Assembly: GCF_011044155.1 (NCBI RefSeq)
Contig: NZ_CP049056.1
Location: 1,426,001-1,490,000 of the forward strand
Reading direction: 5' to 3'
DNA from: Pikeienuella piscinae
GTDB taxonomy: Bacteria > Pseudomonadota > Alphaproteobacteria > Rhodobacterales > Rhodobacteraceae
DNA length: 64,000 bases
The stretch's first letter is position 1. Each line of letters starts with the position of its first letter. The position numbers were made by a program, and so were the translations under genes. Below are positions 36,611-45,481 of this stretch, in pieces. Below the pieces are notes generated by a model. It had not been told where the DNA came from, did no database searches, and saw only the letters and a list, made by a program, of their open reading frames with translations.

Positions 36611-37171
36611 TCAGGCCCCGCGCGCCATCGCCGCGACGCCGGTGCGCGCGACTTCCTCCAGCCCCAGCGGGCGCATCAGATCGACGAAGGCGTCGATCTT
36701 CTTCACGTCGCCGGTCAGCTCGAAGACGAAGCTCTCCAGCGTGGTGTCGACCACCTTGGCGCGAAAAACGTCCGCGAGGCGCATCGCCTCGACCCGCTTC
36801 TCGCCCGTCCCGGCGACCTTGACCAGCGCCAGCTCGCGCTCGACGGCCGGCCCCTCGACCGTCAGGTCGTGGACGCCGTGCACCGGCACGATGCGCGACA
36901 ACTGCGCCTTGATCTGCTCGATCACCTGCGGCGTGCCGGTGGTGACGATGGTGATGCGGCTGAGATGGCCGAGATGGTCGGTCTCCGCCACCGTCAGGCT
37001 CTCGATATTGTAGCCGCGCCCGGAGAAGAGCCCGATGACCCGCGCCAGCACGCCGGCCTCGTTGTCGACGATCACCGAGAGCGTGTGCCGCTCCTCGACA
37101 TCGGAAAAAGTCGGCCGGAGGTTATAGGCGCTCTTTCGGGAAGAGCCTTTCTTGATGGCGAGGGCGTTCAT
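36611..37171 (-). CDS. ilvH: acetolactate synthase small (regulatory) subunit
   Basis: 186 residues. The N-terminal ACT domain is visible (HTLSVIVDNEAGVLARVIGLFSGRGYNIESL), followed by the C-terminal ALS_ss_C domain. It binds valine and gives feedback control of the large subunit. It lies 70 bp downstream of ilvB on the same strand, so it should also be under the leader attenuator. GAGAG precedes the ATG. Confidence 0.96.
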   Translation of the reverse strand: MNALAIKKGSSRKSAYNLRPTFSDVEERHTLSVIVDNEAGVLARVIGLFSGRGYNIESLTVAETDHLGHLSRITIVTTGTPQVIEQIKAQLSRIVPVHGVHDLTVEGPAVERELALVKVAGTGEKRVEAMRLADVFRAKVVDTTLESFVFELTGDVKKIDAFVDLMRPLGLEEVARTGVAAMARGA

Positions 37172-37241
37172 CGGGCGTCTCTCTCACTCTCATGTATCGG
37201 GGCGCGGCGACGGGCCGCCGCGCCGGTCTCCGGCGTCGGGG

Positions 37242-38996
37242 TCAGACCAGCACCGCGCCTGCGTTCTCGATCGCGCCGGCCGTCTCCGCCGCGCCGAGCA
37301 GCATCTCGTTATGCGCCTTGCCGGAGGGGATCATCGGGAAGCAGTTCTCGTGCTTCTCGACCAGGCAGTCGAAGATTACCGGCCCGTCATAGGCCAGCAT
37401 CTCCTCGATCGCATCGTCCAGCCCGTCCGGATCGGAGCAGCGGATGCCCTTGCAGCCGAACGCGTCCGCCAGCTTTACGAAATCCGGCAGCGCCTCCGAA
37501 TAGCTGTGCGAGTAGCGTTCGCCGTGCAGCAATTCCTGCCATTGCCGGACCATGCCGAGGCGCTCGTTGTTCATGATGAACTGCTTGACCGGCAGGCGAA
37601 ACTGCACCGCCGTCGACATCTCCTGCATGTTCATCATCCACGAAGCCTCGCCGGCGACGTTGATCACCAGCGCGTCCGGGTGCGCGATCTGCACGCCGAC
37701 GGAGGCCGGCAGGCCATAGCCCATCGTGCCGAGCCCGCCCGAGGTCATCCAGCGGTTCGGGTCCTCGAAGCCGAGATACTGCGCCGCCCACATCTGGTGC
37801 TGGCCGACCTCGGTGGTGACGTAGCGATCGCGGCCCTTGGTCAGCGCCTCCAGCCGCTGGAGCGCGTATTGCGGCTTGATCGTGGTTTTGGACGGCGCGT
37901 AGCCGAAGCAGTCGACTGCGCGCCAGCCGTCGATCACGCCCCACCATTTCTTCACTCCCTCGGCGCGCGTCTTGGCGCCGCGGGCTTTCCAGATCTTCAG
38001 CATGTCCTCCAGCACGTGGCCGACATCGCCGACGATGGGCACGTCGACGCGAATGTTCTTGTTGATCGAGGACGGGTCGATATCGATATGGATCTTCTTC
38101 GATTTCGGGCTGAACGCCTCCACGAGCCCGGTGATCCGGTCGTCGAACCGCGCGCCGATGCAGATCATCACGTCGGCGCCATGCATCGCCAGATTCGCCT
38201 CGTAGGCGCCATGCATGCCCAGCATGCCGAGCCAGTTGTCGCCCGAAGCCGGATAGCAGCCGAGCCCCATCAGCGTCGAGGTGATCGGGAAGCCGGTCCG
38301 CGCGACCAGTTCGCGCAGGAGCTGGCTGGCGCCGGGGCCGGAATTCACCACCCCGCCGCCGGTATAAATGATCGGCCGCTCCGCTGTCTCGATCAGCACG
38401 ACAGCCTCCTCGATCATGGCGATATCGCCCTTCATGATCGGCTGGTAGTGCGACGGCTTCGCGCCCTTCAGCCCGGCGTAGCGGCCGGAGGCGAACTGGA
38501 CATCCTTCGGAATGTCGATCAGCACCGGTCCGGGACGCCCCGAGGTCGCGACATGGAACGCCTCGTGAATGATCTCGCCCAGCTTCGACGGGTCCTTCGC
38601 CAGCCAGTTATGCTTGGTGCAGGGCCGCGTGATGCCGACGGTGTCGGCCTCCTGGAACGCGTCGTTGCCGATCAGGAAGGTCGGCACCTGCCCGGAAAGA
38701 CAGATGATCGGGATCGAATCCATCAGCGCGTCGGTCAGCCCCGTCACCGCGTTGGTCGCGCCCGGGCCGGAGGTGACGAGCAGAACGCCGGGCTTGCCGG
38801 TGGAGCGCGCATAGCCCTCCGCCGCGTGCGCCGCGCCCTGCTCGTGCCGGACGAGGATGTGGCGGATGTCGTTCTGCTGGAAAATCTCGTCATAGATCGG
38901 AAGGACGGCGCCGCCCGGATAGCCGAATACGGTGTCCACACCCTGATCCTTCAGAGCCTGAACCACGATCTGTGCGCCGGTTTTCTCACGCGACAT
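37242..38996 (-). CDS. ilvB: acetolactate synthase large (catalytic) subunit
   Basis: 584 residues, ThDP-dependent. The conserved catalytic Glu52 is in VRHEQGAAHAAEGYAR, the FAD/central domain has the conserved PVLIDIPKDVQ, and the ThDP-binding region reads VAGEASWMMNMQEM with NNERLGMVRQWQEL. It condenses pyruvate or 2-ketobutyrate in valine, leucine and isoleucine synthesis. GGAGAG precedes ATG 38996. Upstream lies a leader peptide rich in branched-chain codons plus a terminator, so expression is probably attenuated by charged branched-chain tRNAs. Confidence 0.97.
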   Translation of the reverse strand: MSREKTGAQIVVQALKDQGVDTVFGYPGGAVLPIYDEIFQQNDIRHILVRHEQGAAHAAEGYARSTGKPGVLLVTSGPGATNAVTGLTDALMDSIPIICLSGQVPTFLIGNDAFQEADTVGITRPCTKHNWLAKDPSKLGEIIHEAFHVATSGRPGPVLIDIPKDVQFASGRYAGLKGAKPSHYQPIMKGDIAMIEEAVVLIETAERPIIYTGGGVVNSGPGASQLLRELVARTGFPITSTLMGLGCYPASGDNWLGMLGMHGAYEANLAMHGADVMICIGARFDDRITGLVEAFSPKSKKIHIDIDPSSINKNIRVDVPIVGDVGHVLEDMLKIWKARGAKTRAEGVKKWWGVIDGWRAVDCFGYAPSKTTIKPQYALQRLEALTKGRDRYVTTEVGQHQMWAAQYLGFEDPNRWMTSGGLGTMGYGLPASVGVQIAHPDALVINVAGEASWMMNMQEMSTAVQFRLPVKQFIMNNERLGMVRQWQELLHGERYSHSYSEALPDFVKLADAFGCKGIRCSDPDGLDDAIEEMLAYDGPVIFDCLVEKHENCFPMIPSGKAHNEMLLGAAETAGAIENAGAVLV

Positions 38997-39046
38997 CGTC
39001 TCTCTCCGTCTCCGCCCCGCCTGTCGTCGTCCGGGGTCGTTCAGCC

Positions 39047-39071
39047 AATAAAAAAGGCCCCGTCGGGGCCC
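39047..39071 (-). terminator. attenuator terminator in the ilvB leader
   Basis: On the minus strand GGCCCC-GAC-GGGGCC followed by TTTTTT forms a short intrinsic terminator 51 bp before the ilvB start and 25 bp after the leader peptide stop. Placement between leader peptide and structural gene is the layout of a classical attenuator. Confidence 0.88.
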
Positions 39072-39087
39072 ATGCGCGCACTCTCGC

Positions 39088-39104
39088 CGGATGTCCTACA
39101 TCCG
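39088..39104 (-). promoter_or_regulatory. leader hairpin spanning the leader-peptide stop codon
   Basis: CGGATGT-AGG-ACATCCG forms a 7-bp stem that includes the TAG of the leader peptide. It is positioned to act as the pause or competing hairpin upstream of the terminator. The exact antiterminator pairing was not worked out. Confidence 0.65.
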
Positions 39105-39146
39105 CCGGGGGGCGCGCTTCGCAATTACGAGAATGCAGCTTCGCAT
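39096..39146 (-). CDS. ilvB leader peptide (attenuator peptide)
   Basis: A 16-codon frame, MRSCILVIAKRAPRRM, starts at 39146 after GGAGAGG and ends with TAG at 39096. Codons 5-8 are Ile-Leu-Val-Ile, the three end products of the pathway. It is followed by a hairpin over the stop and then a U-tailed terminator before ilvB. Ribosome stalling at these codons when branched-chain tRNAs are uncharged would favour read-through. The mechanism is known for ilv and leu operons; its use here is inferred from this arrangement. Confidence 0.85.
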   Translation of the reverse strand: MRSCILVIAKRAPRRM

Positions 39147-39292
39147 CGTGCCTCTCCAAGTTTGCGCTTCCCGCTTAGCCGCCCCGGGCGGAAGGGTCAA
39201 CCCGAAAGCAGGAAAGAAAACTGCGAATTTTTCGATCCTGAGACATTTAACGGCGCTGATGGGCCAATTTCAGCAACTTTCGGAAATTCTGC

Positions 39293-40156
39293 TCAGCCCG
39301 ACTCGGCTTTCGGCCAGTCATTCATGCGGCTGCGCGCCCAAGTCATCTGCCGCTTGGCGTAGTTTCGCGTCGCCCGCCGGGCGCGCTCGGCGGCCTCATC
39401 CAGGCCGATCTCGCCGTCGAGATGGGCGAAAAGCGCCGGCGCGCCGACCGCCTTCATCGCCGGCAGCGCCGGGTTGAGCCGGCGCGCCCGCATCGCCCGC
39501 GCCTCCTCCAGAACGCCCTCGGCCAGCATCGCGTCGAACCGCCGGTCGAGCCGCGCATAGAGCGCGCCGCGCTCGGGCAGGATCAGCATGCGATCGGCGT
39601 CGCCGATCAGCGGCGGGCCGGTCTCTTCGCGCCAGGAGGCGAGGCCGCGGCCCGTCGCCTCCAGCACTTCGAGCGCGCGCGCGACCCGCATCGGGTTCTG
39701 CAGGTCGGCCGTGGCGGCGGTTTCCGGGTCCCGCGCCGTCAACTCATGCGCCAGCGCCGCGAGGCCCTCCGCCGTCAGTCGCGCCGCCACCCCGGCGCGC
39801 ACCGTCTCGGGAACCTGCGGGATCGGCGCGAGCCCCTGCGTCGCCGCCGCAAAATAGAGGCCGGTGCCCCCGACGATCACCGGGCGAAGCCCGGCCTCGC
39901 GCGCTTCGGTCAACGTCAGGGCGAGATCGCGCAGCCAGTCGCCGACCGAATAGCGCCGCGCCGGATCGACATGACCATAAAGGCGATGCGGCGCCAGGCC
40001 CTCATCCGCCGCCGAAGGGCGCGCCGTCAGGATGCGCCAGCCCGCGTAGACCTGACTCGCGTCCGCATTGACGACGACGCCGCCTTCCGCCGCCGCCTTT
40101 AGCGCGAATGCGGACTTTCCCGCCCCTGTCGGCCCCGCGATCAGCAATGGGCGCAT
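39293..40156 (-). CDS. miaA: tRNA dimethylallyltransferase
   Basis: 287 residues. P-loop GPTGAGKS at residues 8-15, the conserved NADASQVYAGWRILTARPS, GGTGLYFAA, and the C-terminal ATRNYAKRQMTWAR motif. It adds the isopentenyl group to A37 of tRNAs reading UNN codons. The ATG at 40156 directly precedes the P-loop strand as in the family. It is transcribed away from uxaC, and its stop lies 147 bp before the ilv leader peptide. Confidence 0.96.
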   Translation of the reverse strand: MRPLLIAGPTGAGKSAFALKAAAEGGVVVNADASQVYAGWRILTARPSAADEGLAPHRLYGHVDPARRYSVGDWLRDLALTLTEAREAGLRPVIVGGTGLYFAAATQGLAPIPQVPETVRAGVAARLTAEGLAALAHELTARDPETAATADLQNPMRVARALEVLEATGRGLASWREETGPPLIGDADRMLILPERGALYARLDRRFDAMLAEGVLEEARAMRARRLNPALPAMKAVGAPALFAHLDGEIGLDEAAERARRATRNYAKRQMTWARSRMNDWPKAESG

Positions 40157-40268
40157 GGCCGCTCCCCCCTTCGATAAACCGGCGCGCCTCACCCCTAGCA
40201 CCCGCGCCCCGGCGGCGGGAGGGGCGCGCAGGCCCGCCGCCCGCGCAGATCGGGCTTTGCGCATCGCG

Positions 40269-40297
40269 TTGACCAGCATACCATACTACCATATTTC
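40269..40297 (+). promoter_or_regulatory. uxaC operon promoter with operator-like repeats in the spacer
   Basis: TTGACC (40269-40274), a 17-bp spacer and TATTTC (40292-40297) form a plausible promoter. The spacer and -10 contain TACCATACTACCA (40279-40291), two TACCA units, and ACTACCATA (40285-40293), whose reverse complement TATGGTAGT recurs upstream of the TRAP dctP at 45433-45441. A GntR- or LacI-type repressor is likely but not in the window. Confidence 0.55.
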
Positions 40298-40352
40298 CAG
40301 CCTTGAACCGGCGAAGGCCGGGGCGAAAACCGGCGAGAAGGGAATACCGACG

Positions 40353-41759
40353 ATGGCCCGACTGGACGCGGACAGGCTCTTTCCACTCGACGAACGCGCG
40401 CGCGGGCTCGCCCGGGCGCTTTATGACGAGATACGCGCGCTGCCGATCGTCAGCCCGCACGGCCATACCGATCCGCGCTGGTATGCGCTGAACGAACCCT
40501 TCCCAGATCCGGCGCAACTCTTCATCACCCCGGACCACTACGTGTTCCGGATGCTCTTCTCGCAGGGCGTGGCGCTGGAGGCGCTCGGCGTTCCCCGCAT
40601 CGACGGCGGCCCGGTGGAGACGGACGGGCGGAAGATCTGGCGCCTCTTCGCCGCGAATTATCACCTTTTCCGCGCCACCCCCTCGCAGATGTGGCTCGAC
40701 CAGGCGTTTCAGGATGTCTTCGGCTTCGATGAGCAGCTTTCAGAAGCGACCGCCGACGCCGCGTACGATCATATCGCCGAGCGCCTCCAGCGTCCCGACT
40801 ACCGCCCCCGCGCGCTTTTCGAGCGTTTCGGGATCGAGGTGATCGCGACCACCGAGAGCCCGCTCGACGACCTCGAATGGCACCGGATGATCCGCGATTC
40901 GGACTGGGGCGGCCGCGTCGTCACCGCCTATCGGCCCGACGCGGTAATCGACCCCGAAACCCCGGATTTCGCCGCCAATATCGTCCGTCTCGGCGAGATG
41001 ACCGGCGAGGATGCGACGACATGGGAGGGGTATCTCGCCGCCCACCGCGCCCGGCGCGCCTTTTTCAAGTCGATGGGCGCCACCTCCACCGATCACGGCC
41101 ACGCCACCGCGCGGACCGAGGACATGAAGCAGCAAGACGCCGCGGCGCTGTTCCGCAAGGCGCTGACAGGCGATTGCAGCGCCGCCGAGGCCGACGCCTT
41201 TCGCGGCCAGATGCTGACCGAAATGGCGCGGATGAGCCTCGACGACGGGCTGGTGATGCAGATCCATCCGGGGAGCTTCCGCAACCATTCCGCCCCGATC
41301 ATGGCGCGTTTCGGGCGCGACAAGGGGTTCGACATCCCGACCCGCACCGATTACGTCCGCGCCCTGAAACCGCTTCTCGACGCGATGGGAACCGACAAGC
41401 GGCTGACGCTGATCCTCTTCGGGCTGGACGAGACCGCCTATTCGCGCGAACTCGCGCCGCTCGCCGGGGTCTACCCGGCGCTGAGGCTCGGCCCCGCCTG
41501 GTGGTTCTTCGACAGCTACGAGGGGATGCGCCGCTACCGCGAGACGGTCACCGAGACGGCGGGCTTCTACAACACCGTCGGCTTCAATGACGACACCCGC
41601 GCCTTCTGCTCGATCCCGGCCCGCCACGACGTCGCCCGGCGCGTCGACTGCGCCTATCTCGCCACGCTGGTTGCGACCGGGCGGCTGGCCGAGGAAGACG
41701 CGCACGAGGTCGCCCATGACCTCGCTTACCGGCTCGCCAAACAGGCTTATCGACTTTGA
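40353..41759 (+). CDS. uxaC: glucuronate (uronate) isomerase
   Basis: 468 residues, family length. Metal-site motif SPHGHTDPRWYA near residue 35, then TESPLDDLEWH, MQIHPGSFRNHS and PAWWFFDSYEGMRRYRE. It isomerises D-glucuronate to D-fructuronate and D-galacturonate to D-tagaturonate. The ATG at 40353 follows AAGGGAA at a longish distance. It is the first gene of uxaC-uxuB-uxuA, in pathway order. Confidence 0.95.
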   Translation: MARLDADRLFPLDERARGLARALYDEIRALPIVSPHGHTDPRWYALNEPFPDPAQLFITPDHYVFRMLFSQGVALEALGVPRIDGGPVETDGRKIWRLFAANYHLFRATPSQMWLDQAFQDVFGFDEQLSEATADAAYDHIAERLQRPDYRPRALFERFGIEVIATTESPLDDLEWHRMIRDSDWGGRVVTAYRPDAVIDPETPDFAANIVRLGEMTGEDATTWEGYLAAHRARRAFFKSMGATSTDHGHATARTEDMKQQDAAALFRKALTGDCSAAEADAFRGQMLTEMARMSLDDGLVMQIHPGSFRNHSAPIMARFGRDKGFDIPTRTDYVRALKPLLDAMGTDKRLTLILFGLDETAYSRELAPLAGVYPALRLGPAWWFFDSYEGMRRYRETVTETAGFYNTVGFNDDTRAFCSIPARHDVARRVDCAYLATLVATGRLAEEDAHEVAHDLAYRLAKQAYRL

Positions 41760-41781
41760 CCGCAGAGCGAGGACGCGCCCC

Positions 41782-43218
41782 GTGAACCCCTCCGCACCCC
41801 GCCTCGCCCGCTCCGCCGCCGCGCGGCCCGGCGCAGGAATCGTCCATCTCGGGCTCGGCGCGTTCTTTCGCGCCCACGGCGCCTTCTACATCGCCGAGGC
41901 GATCGCGAAATCCGGCGGCGACTGGGGCGTCGTCGGACTCAGCCTGATGAACCCGGCGATGCGCGACCGGCTCGCGCCGCAGGATTTCGCCTACACCGCC
42001 GTCGACCTTGGCCCCGAGGGCGAGATCCCGCGCGTCGTCGAGGTCGTGCGCGACGTCCTCGTCGCCCGCGAGAATCCCGAAGCGGCGCTCGCCGCGATGG
42101 CCGATCCCGCCATCCGCATCGTCAGCCTTACCGTCACCGAAAAGGGCTATTGCCATGAGCCGGCGACCGGCCGGCTCAACCCGGATCACCCCGACATCGT
42201 TCACGATCTCGCCAACCCGGCCGCGCCGCGCTCCGCGCCCGGCTATCTCGTCCGCGCCCTCGCCCGCCGACGCGAGGCGGGACTGCGCCCCTTCACCGTC
42301 CTGACCTGCGACAACCTTCCGCAAAACGGCCGCGTCGTCCGGAGCGTCGTCCTCGATCTCGCCGCGGCGGTCGATCCGGCGTTAGCGGACTGGATCGCGG
42401 CCGAGGGGCGCTTCCCCGCCACCATGGTCGACCGCATCGTTCCCGCCACCAGCGCGGCGGACATCGCGCGCGTCACCGAACTCACCGGCTTCGCCGACGC
42501 CGCGCCGGTGGTGCACGAGCCCTTTCGCCAATGGGTGATCGAGGACGATTTCGTCGACGGCGCCCGCCCCGACCTCGCCGCCGCCGGCGCGCGGATGGTG
42601 AAGGATGTCGCCGCCTTCGAGCACATGAAACTCAGGATGCTGAACGGCGCGCATTCCGCTCTCTCCTATCTCGGCTATCTCGGCGGCCATGAGACCATCG
42701 CGGAGACCGTCGCGGACCCGGTCTATGCGCGCTTCGTGAAACGGCTCTGGCGCGACGAGATCATTCCGGCGCTGACCCCGCCGCCCGGCGAAGACCTCCA
42801 CGCCTACGCCGACGCGCTGTTCTCGCGCTTCGCCAACCCGGCGATCCGTCACCGGACATGGCAGATCGCCATGGACGGCAGCCAGAAACTGCCGCAGCGG
42901 ATCCTCGGGACCATCGCCGAAAACCGCGTCGCCGGGCGCCCTTGCCCCGGCCTTCACCTCGCGGTCGCGGCCTGGATGCGCTATGTCGGCGGCGTCGATG
43001 AAAAGGACGATCCGATCGACGTGAGGGACCCGTTGGCGGAGCGGCTCCGGGCGCTCTCCGACGCCGCTCCGGACGGCCCCGCCAAGGTCGCGGCGCTTCT
43101 CGGCCTCCGCCAAATCTTCACCCCGGAACAGGCGGCGGCGATGCGCGATGACGTGAGCGCAGCCTACGCGACGCTGACCCGCCTCGGCGCACGGGCGGCC
43201 ATCGAAGGAGCCGCATGA
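41782..43218 (+). CDS. uxuB: D-mannonate oxidoreductase (fructuronate reductase)
   Basis: 478 residues from a GTG start at 41782 (GAGGA upstream, 22 bp after uxaC); an in-frame ATG lies inside uxaC and is less likely. Mannitol dehydrogenase family: NAD-binding GIVHLGLGAFFRAH, TVTEKGYC, TCDNLPQNG, and the catalytic Lys region VVHEPFRQWVIED and KLRMLNGAHS. It reduces fructuronate to mannonate with NADH. Tagaturonate reductases are related, but the adjacent uxuA supports the fructuronate assignment. Its stop overlaps the uxuA start. Confidence 0.9.
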   Translation: MNPSAPRLARSAAARPGAGIVHLGLGAFFRAHGAFYIAEAIAKSGGDWGVVGLSLMNPAMRDRLAPQDFAYTAVDLGPEGEIPRVVEVVRDVLVARENPEAALAAMADPAIRIVSLTVTEKGYCHEPATGRLNPDHPDIVHDLANPAAPRSAPGYLVRALARRREAGLRPFTVLTCDNLPQNGRVVRSVVLDLAAAVDPALADWIAAEGRFPATMVDRIVPATSAADIARVTELTGFADAAPVVHEPFRQWVIEDDFVDGARPDLAAAGARMVKDVAAFEHMKLRMLNGAHSALSYLGYLGGHETIAETVADPVYARFVKRLWRDEIIPALTPPPGEDLHAYADALFSRFANPAIRHRTWQIAMDGSQKLPQRILGTIAENRVAGRPCPGLHLAVAAWMRYVGGVDEKDDPIDVRDPLAERLRALSDAAPDGPAKVAALLGLRQIFTPEQAAAMRDDVSAAYATLTRLGARAAIEGAA

Positions 43219-44462
43219 TGAAGGAGACTTGGCGCTGGTATGGCGGCCTCGACCGCATCGGCCTCGACGAGATCGCCCAGACCGGCGCCGCCGGCGTCGT
43301 CACCGCGCTCCACGAGATCCCCTATGGCGCGATCTGGCCGCGCGAGACCATCGCCGCGCGCCGCGCGCAGATCGAAGCCGCCGGGTTCGACTGGACCGTC
43401 GTCGAAAGCCTGCCGATTGATGAGCGCATCAAGCGCGGCGAGGGCGATCTCGGCCCGCTTTTCGCCAATTACCGCCAATCCATGGCCAATCTCGCCGCCG
43501 AGGGCGTGACGGCGATCTGCTACAATTTCATGCCGCTTCTCGACTGGACGCGCACCGACCTCGCCGCGCCCGTGGCGCGCGGGGGAACCTGCCTTCGGTT
43601 CTCCGCCCCGAAGATGGCGGCGTTCGAGCTTCACATGCTCGGGCGGGCGGCGGCCGAGGACGACTATCCCGAGGATGTCCGCCGCGAGGCCGCGGTCTGG
43701 TTTCAACGCTCGGACGAGACCGAGCGCGAAACCCTCCTGACCTCGATCATGGCGGGCCTCCCCGGCGCCTATGACCGCTATGACGTCGCCGGGCTCAAGG
43801 CCGCGCTCGCCCGCTATGACGGGCTCGACCGCGCCACGCTCCGCGCCGGTTACAAACGGTTCCTCGCGGAAGTGACGCCGGCGGCGGAGGAATTGGGCGT
43901 TCGCCTCTGCGTCCATCCCGACGATCCGCCGCGCGACATTCTCGGCCTGCCGCGCGTCGTTTCCAACGCCGACGACATCGCCTGGATCATGGCGGCGGTG
44001 GAAAGTCCGATGAACGGCCTCACGCTCTGCTCCGGCTCGCTCGGCGCCAATCCGCTGAACGACGTGCCTGAAATCGCCCGCCGCTTCGCCGACCGCATCC
44101 ATTTCGCGCATCTGCGCAACGTCGCCAAGGCGCCGGACGGCTCGTTCGAAGAGGCCGCGCATCTCGACGGCGACACCGACATGGTGGCGCTGATCGCGGC
44201 GCTGCTGGACGAGGAACAGCGCAGACGAGACGCCGGCCGCGCCGACAGCGAGATTCCCTTCCGTCCGGATCACGGGCACGAATTGCTATTCGACGCCGCG
44301 CGCGGCGCGCATCCCGGCTATCCGCTGATCGGGCGCCTGCGCGGGCTGGCGGAGCTGCGCGGCGTGATCCGCGCGCTCGCGCATCAGGGCGCCTCGCCCT
44401 CCGGGCCGAACCCGCCGCGCTTCAGCGCTTCGACCGATGCGGGCGATATCTCTCCATCGTGA
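43215..44462 (+). CDS. uxuA: D-mannonate dehydratase
   Basis: 415 residues. It begins KETWRWYGGLDRIGLDEIAQTGA, has CYNFMPLLDWTRTDL and the Mn/Fe-binding CVHPDDPPRDILGLPRVVSN and CSGSLGANPLNDV motifs. It dehydrates D-mannonate to 2-keto-3-deoxygluconate, the entry to the lower Entner-Doudoroff route. The ATG overlaps the uxuB stop (ATGA) with GGAG upstream. The C-terminal tail after RGVIRALAHQ is extended and overlaps the convergent DUF6807 gene by 79 bp. Confidence 0.95.
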   Translation: MMKETWRWYGGLDRIGLDEIAQTGAAGVVTALHEIPYGAIWPRETIAARRAQIEAAGFDWTVVESLPIDERIKRGEGDLGPLFANYRQSMANLAAEGVTAICYNFMPLLDWTRTDLAAPVARGGTCLRFSAPKMAAFELHMLGRAAAEDDYPEDVRREAAVWFQRSDETERETLLTSIMAGLPGAYDRYDVAGLKAALARYDGLDRATLRAGYKRFLAEVTPAAEELGVRLCVHPDDPPRDILGLPRVVSNADDIAWIMAAVESPMNGLTLCSGSLGANPLNDVPEIARRFADRIHFAHLRNVAKAPDGSFEEAAHLDGDTDMVALIAALLDEEQRRRDAGRADSEIPFRPDHGHELLFDAARGAHPGYPLIGRLRGLAELRGVIRALAHQGASPSGPNPPRFSASTDAGDISPS

Positions 44463-45322
44463 ACGATGATGGTACAACGCTGAATGGTCTCGTCCCCCGC
44501 CTCCAGCGTCAGCGCCCGGTCGCGGAACGTCCCTACCGTGACGACGCCCCAGTCCGCGACGAACCAGGTCGCCGTCTCCCCCGCCGCCGGGCGCGGGATG
44601 ACGGTCAGCCCGGCCCGCGCGCCGCCGCCGACCGGGCCGGTGAAATCCACCCATTCCGCCCCCGCCGCCGAAATCGCCGCGCCGTCCGCAACACCGCGCT
44701 CGCTGCGGATCACGCCGCCATTCGCACGCACCATCGTCTCCGCGACCCGCACATTGAAATAAGCGTGCCGCGTCGGGCCCAGCCGAACCGGGATCTCTCC
44801 CGCCGCAAGTCGCGACGAGATGTCCATCCGATAGGCGCCCTCGATCTCGCGGATCGTCGTTCTCCGCGTCTCGCGGAGCGCCAGCCGCCCTTCCGGCGCG
44901 CCCCATTCGGCCGGGCCGCGCCAGTCGATCTCCTGCGTCACGGCGAAACCCGCCGCGCCCAAGGGCGCGCCTTCGCAACTTCGCTCGATCAGCCGCCCCG
45001 GCGCGCGCCCCTGGAAAACCTCGTCGACATAGAAATTGTACTCGTAGCTCTCGACGCCACCCTCGCCCGCCGGGACCTGAAGCCCGACATGATCGGCCGC
45101 GATCCAGAGCGAGTTGTGATGCGGATGATCCGCCGGGGATTCCGCCGTCGTGGCGAACCCGGCCGGCGTCAGAACGGGGTGGCAACAGGGCCGGAAGCGC
45201 CCCGCGACAAACCCGAGAACGCGCGTTCCCCGATGAACCACATGCCGCCGCGCGGCCCGCGCCACCGCGCCGCGCGGCAGGGCGAGCCGGTCGGTCAGAA
45301 AGTCGTAGTCGTCCCTGCTCAT
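44384..45322 (-). CDS. DUF6807 (PmoA-like) family protein
   Basis: 312 residues. The HPHHNSLW motif (DHPHHNSLWIAADHVG, near residue 67) and the strand-rich pattern are those of the DUF6807 family, often misnamed methane oxygenase PmoA. Members accompany sugar-acid and glycoside catabolic genes and Gfo/Idh oxidoreductases, as here; the biochemical role is unknown. No signal peptide is present, so it is probably cytoplasmic. AGAGG precedes ATG 45322. It is divergent from the TRAP binding protein and shares that intergenic region. Confidence 0.8.
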   Translation of the reverse strand: MSRDDYDFLTDRLALPRGAVARAARRHVVHRGTRVLGFVAGRFRPCCHPVLTPAGFATTAESPADHPHHNSLWIAADHVGLQVPAGEGGVESYEYNFYVDEVFQGRAPGRLIERSCEGAPLGAAGFAVTQEIDWRGPAEWGAPEGRLALRETRRTTIREIEGAYRMDISSRLAAGEIPVRLGPTRHAYFNVRVAETMVRANGGVIRSERGVADGAAISAAGAEWVDFTGPVGGGARAGLTVIPRPAAGETATWFVADWGVVTVGTFRDRALTLEAGDETIQRCTIIVHDGEISPASVEALKRGGFGPEGEAP

Positions 45323-45429
45323 CGAACCTCTTCGTCCCTCCGCCCGCTCGCCGGCGCCCGCGTCGCCGTTCACTTTACCCGCCCGGAGGCGCTCTCTGGT
45401 CTTGGCCCGCGCAAGCGCAGCAGCTAGGG

Positions 45430-45441
45430 TGGTATGGTAGT
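45430..45441. promoter_or_regulatory. operator-like element TGGTATGGTAGT upstream of dctP
   Basis: Two overlapping TGGTA units occur here, and TATGGTAGT (45433-45441) is the exact reverse complement of ACTACCATA in the uxaC promoter. It lies between the divergent DUF6807 and dctP genes, 40 bp before the dctP start codon and just after a weak promoter candidate (TTGGCC 45402, TAGGGT 45425). Confidence 0.5.
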
Positions 45442-45481
45442 CGTCATGAAACAAGGCCACAAAGCAAAAAAGGGGAGGCGC

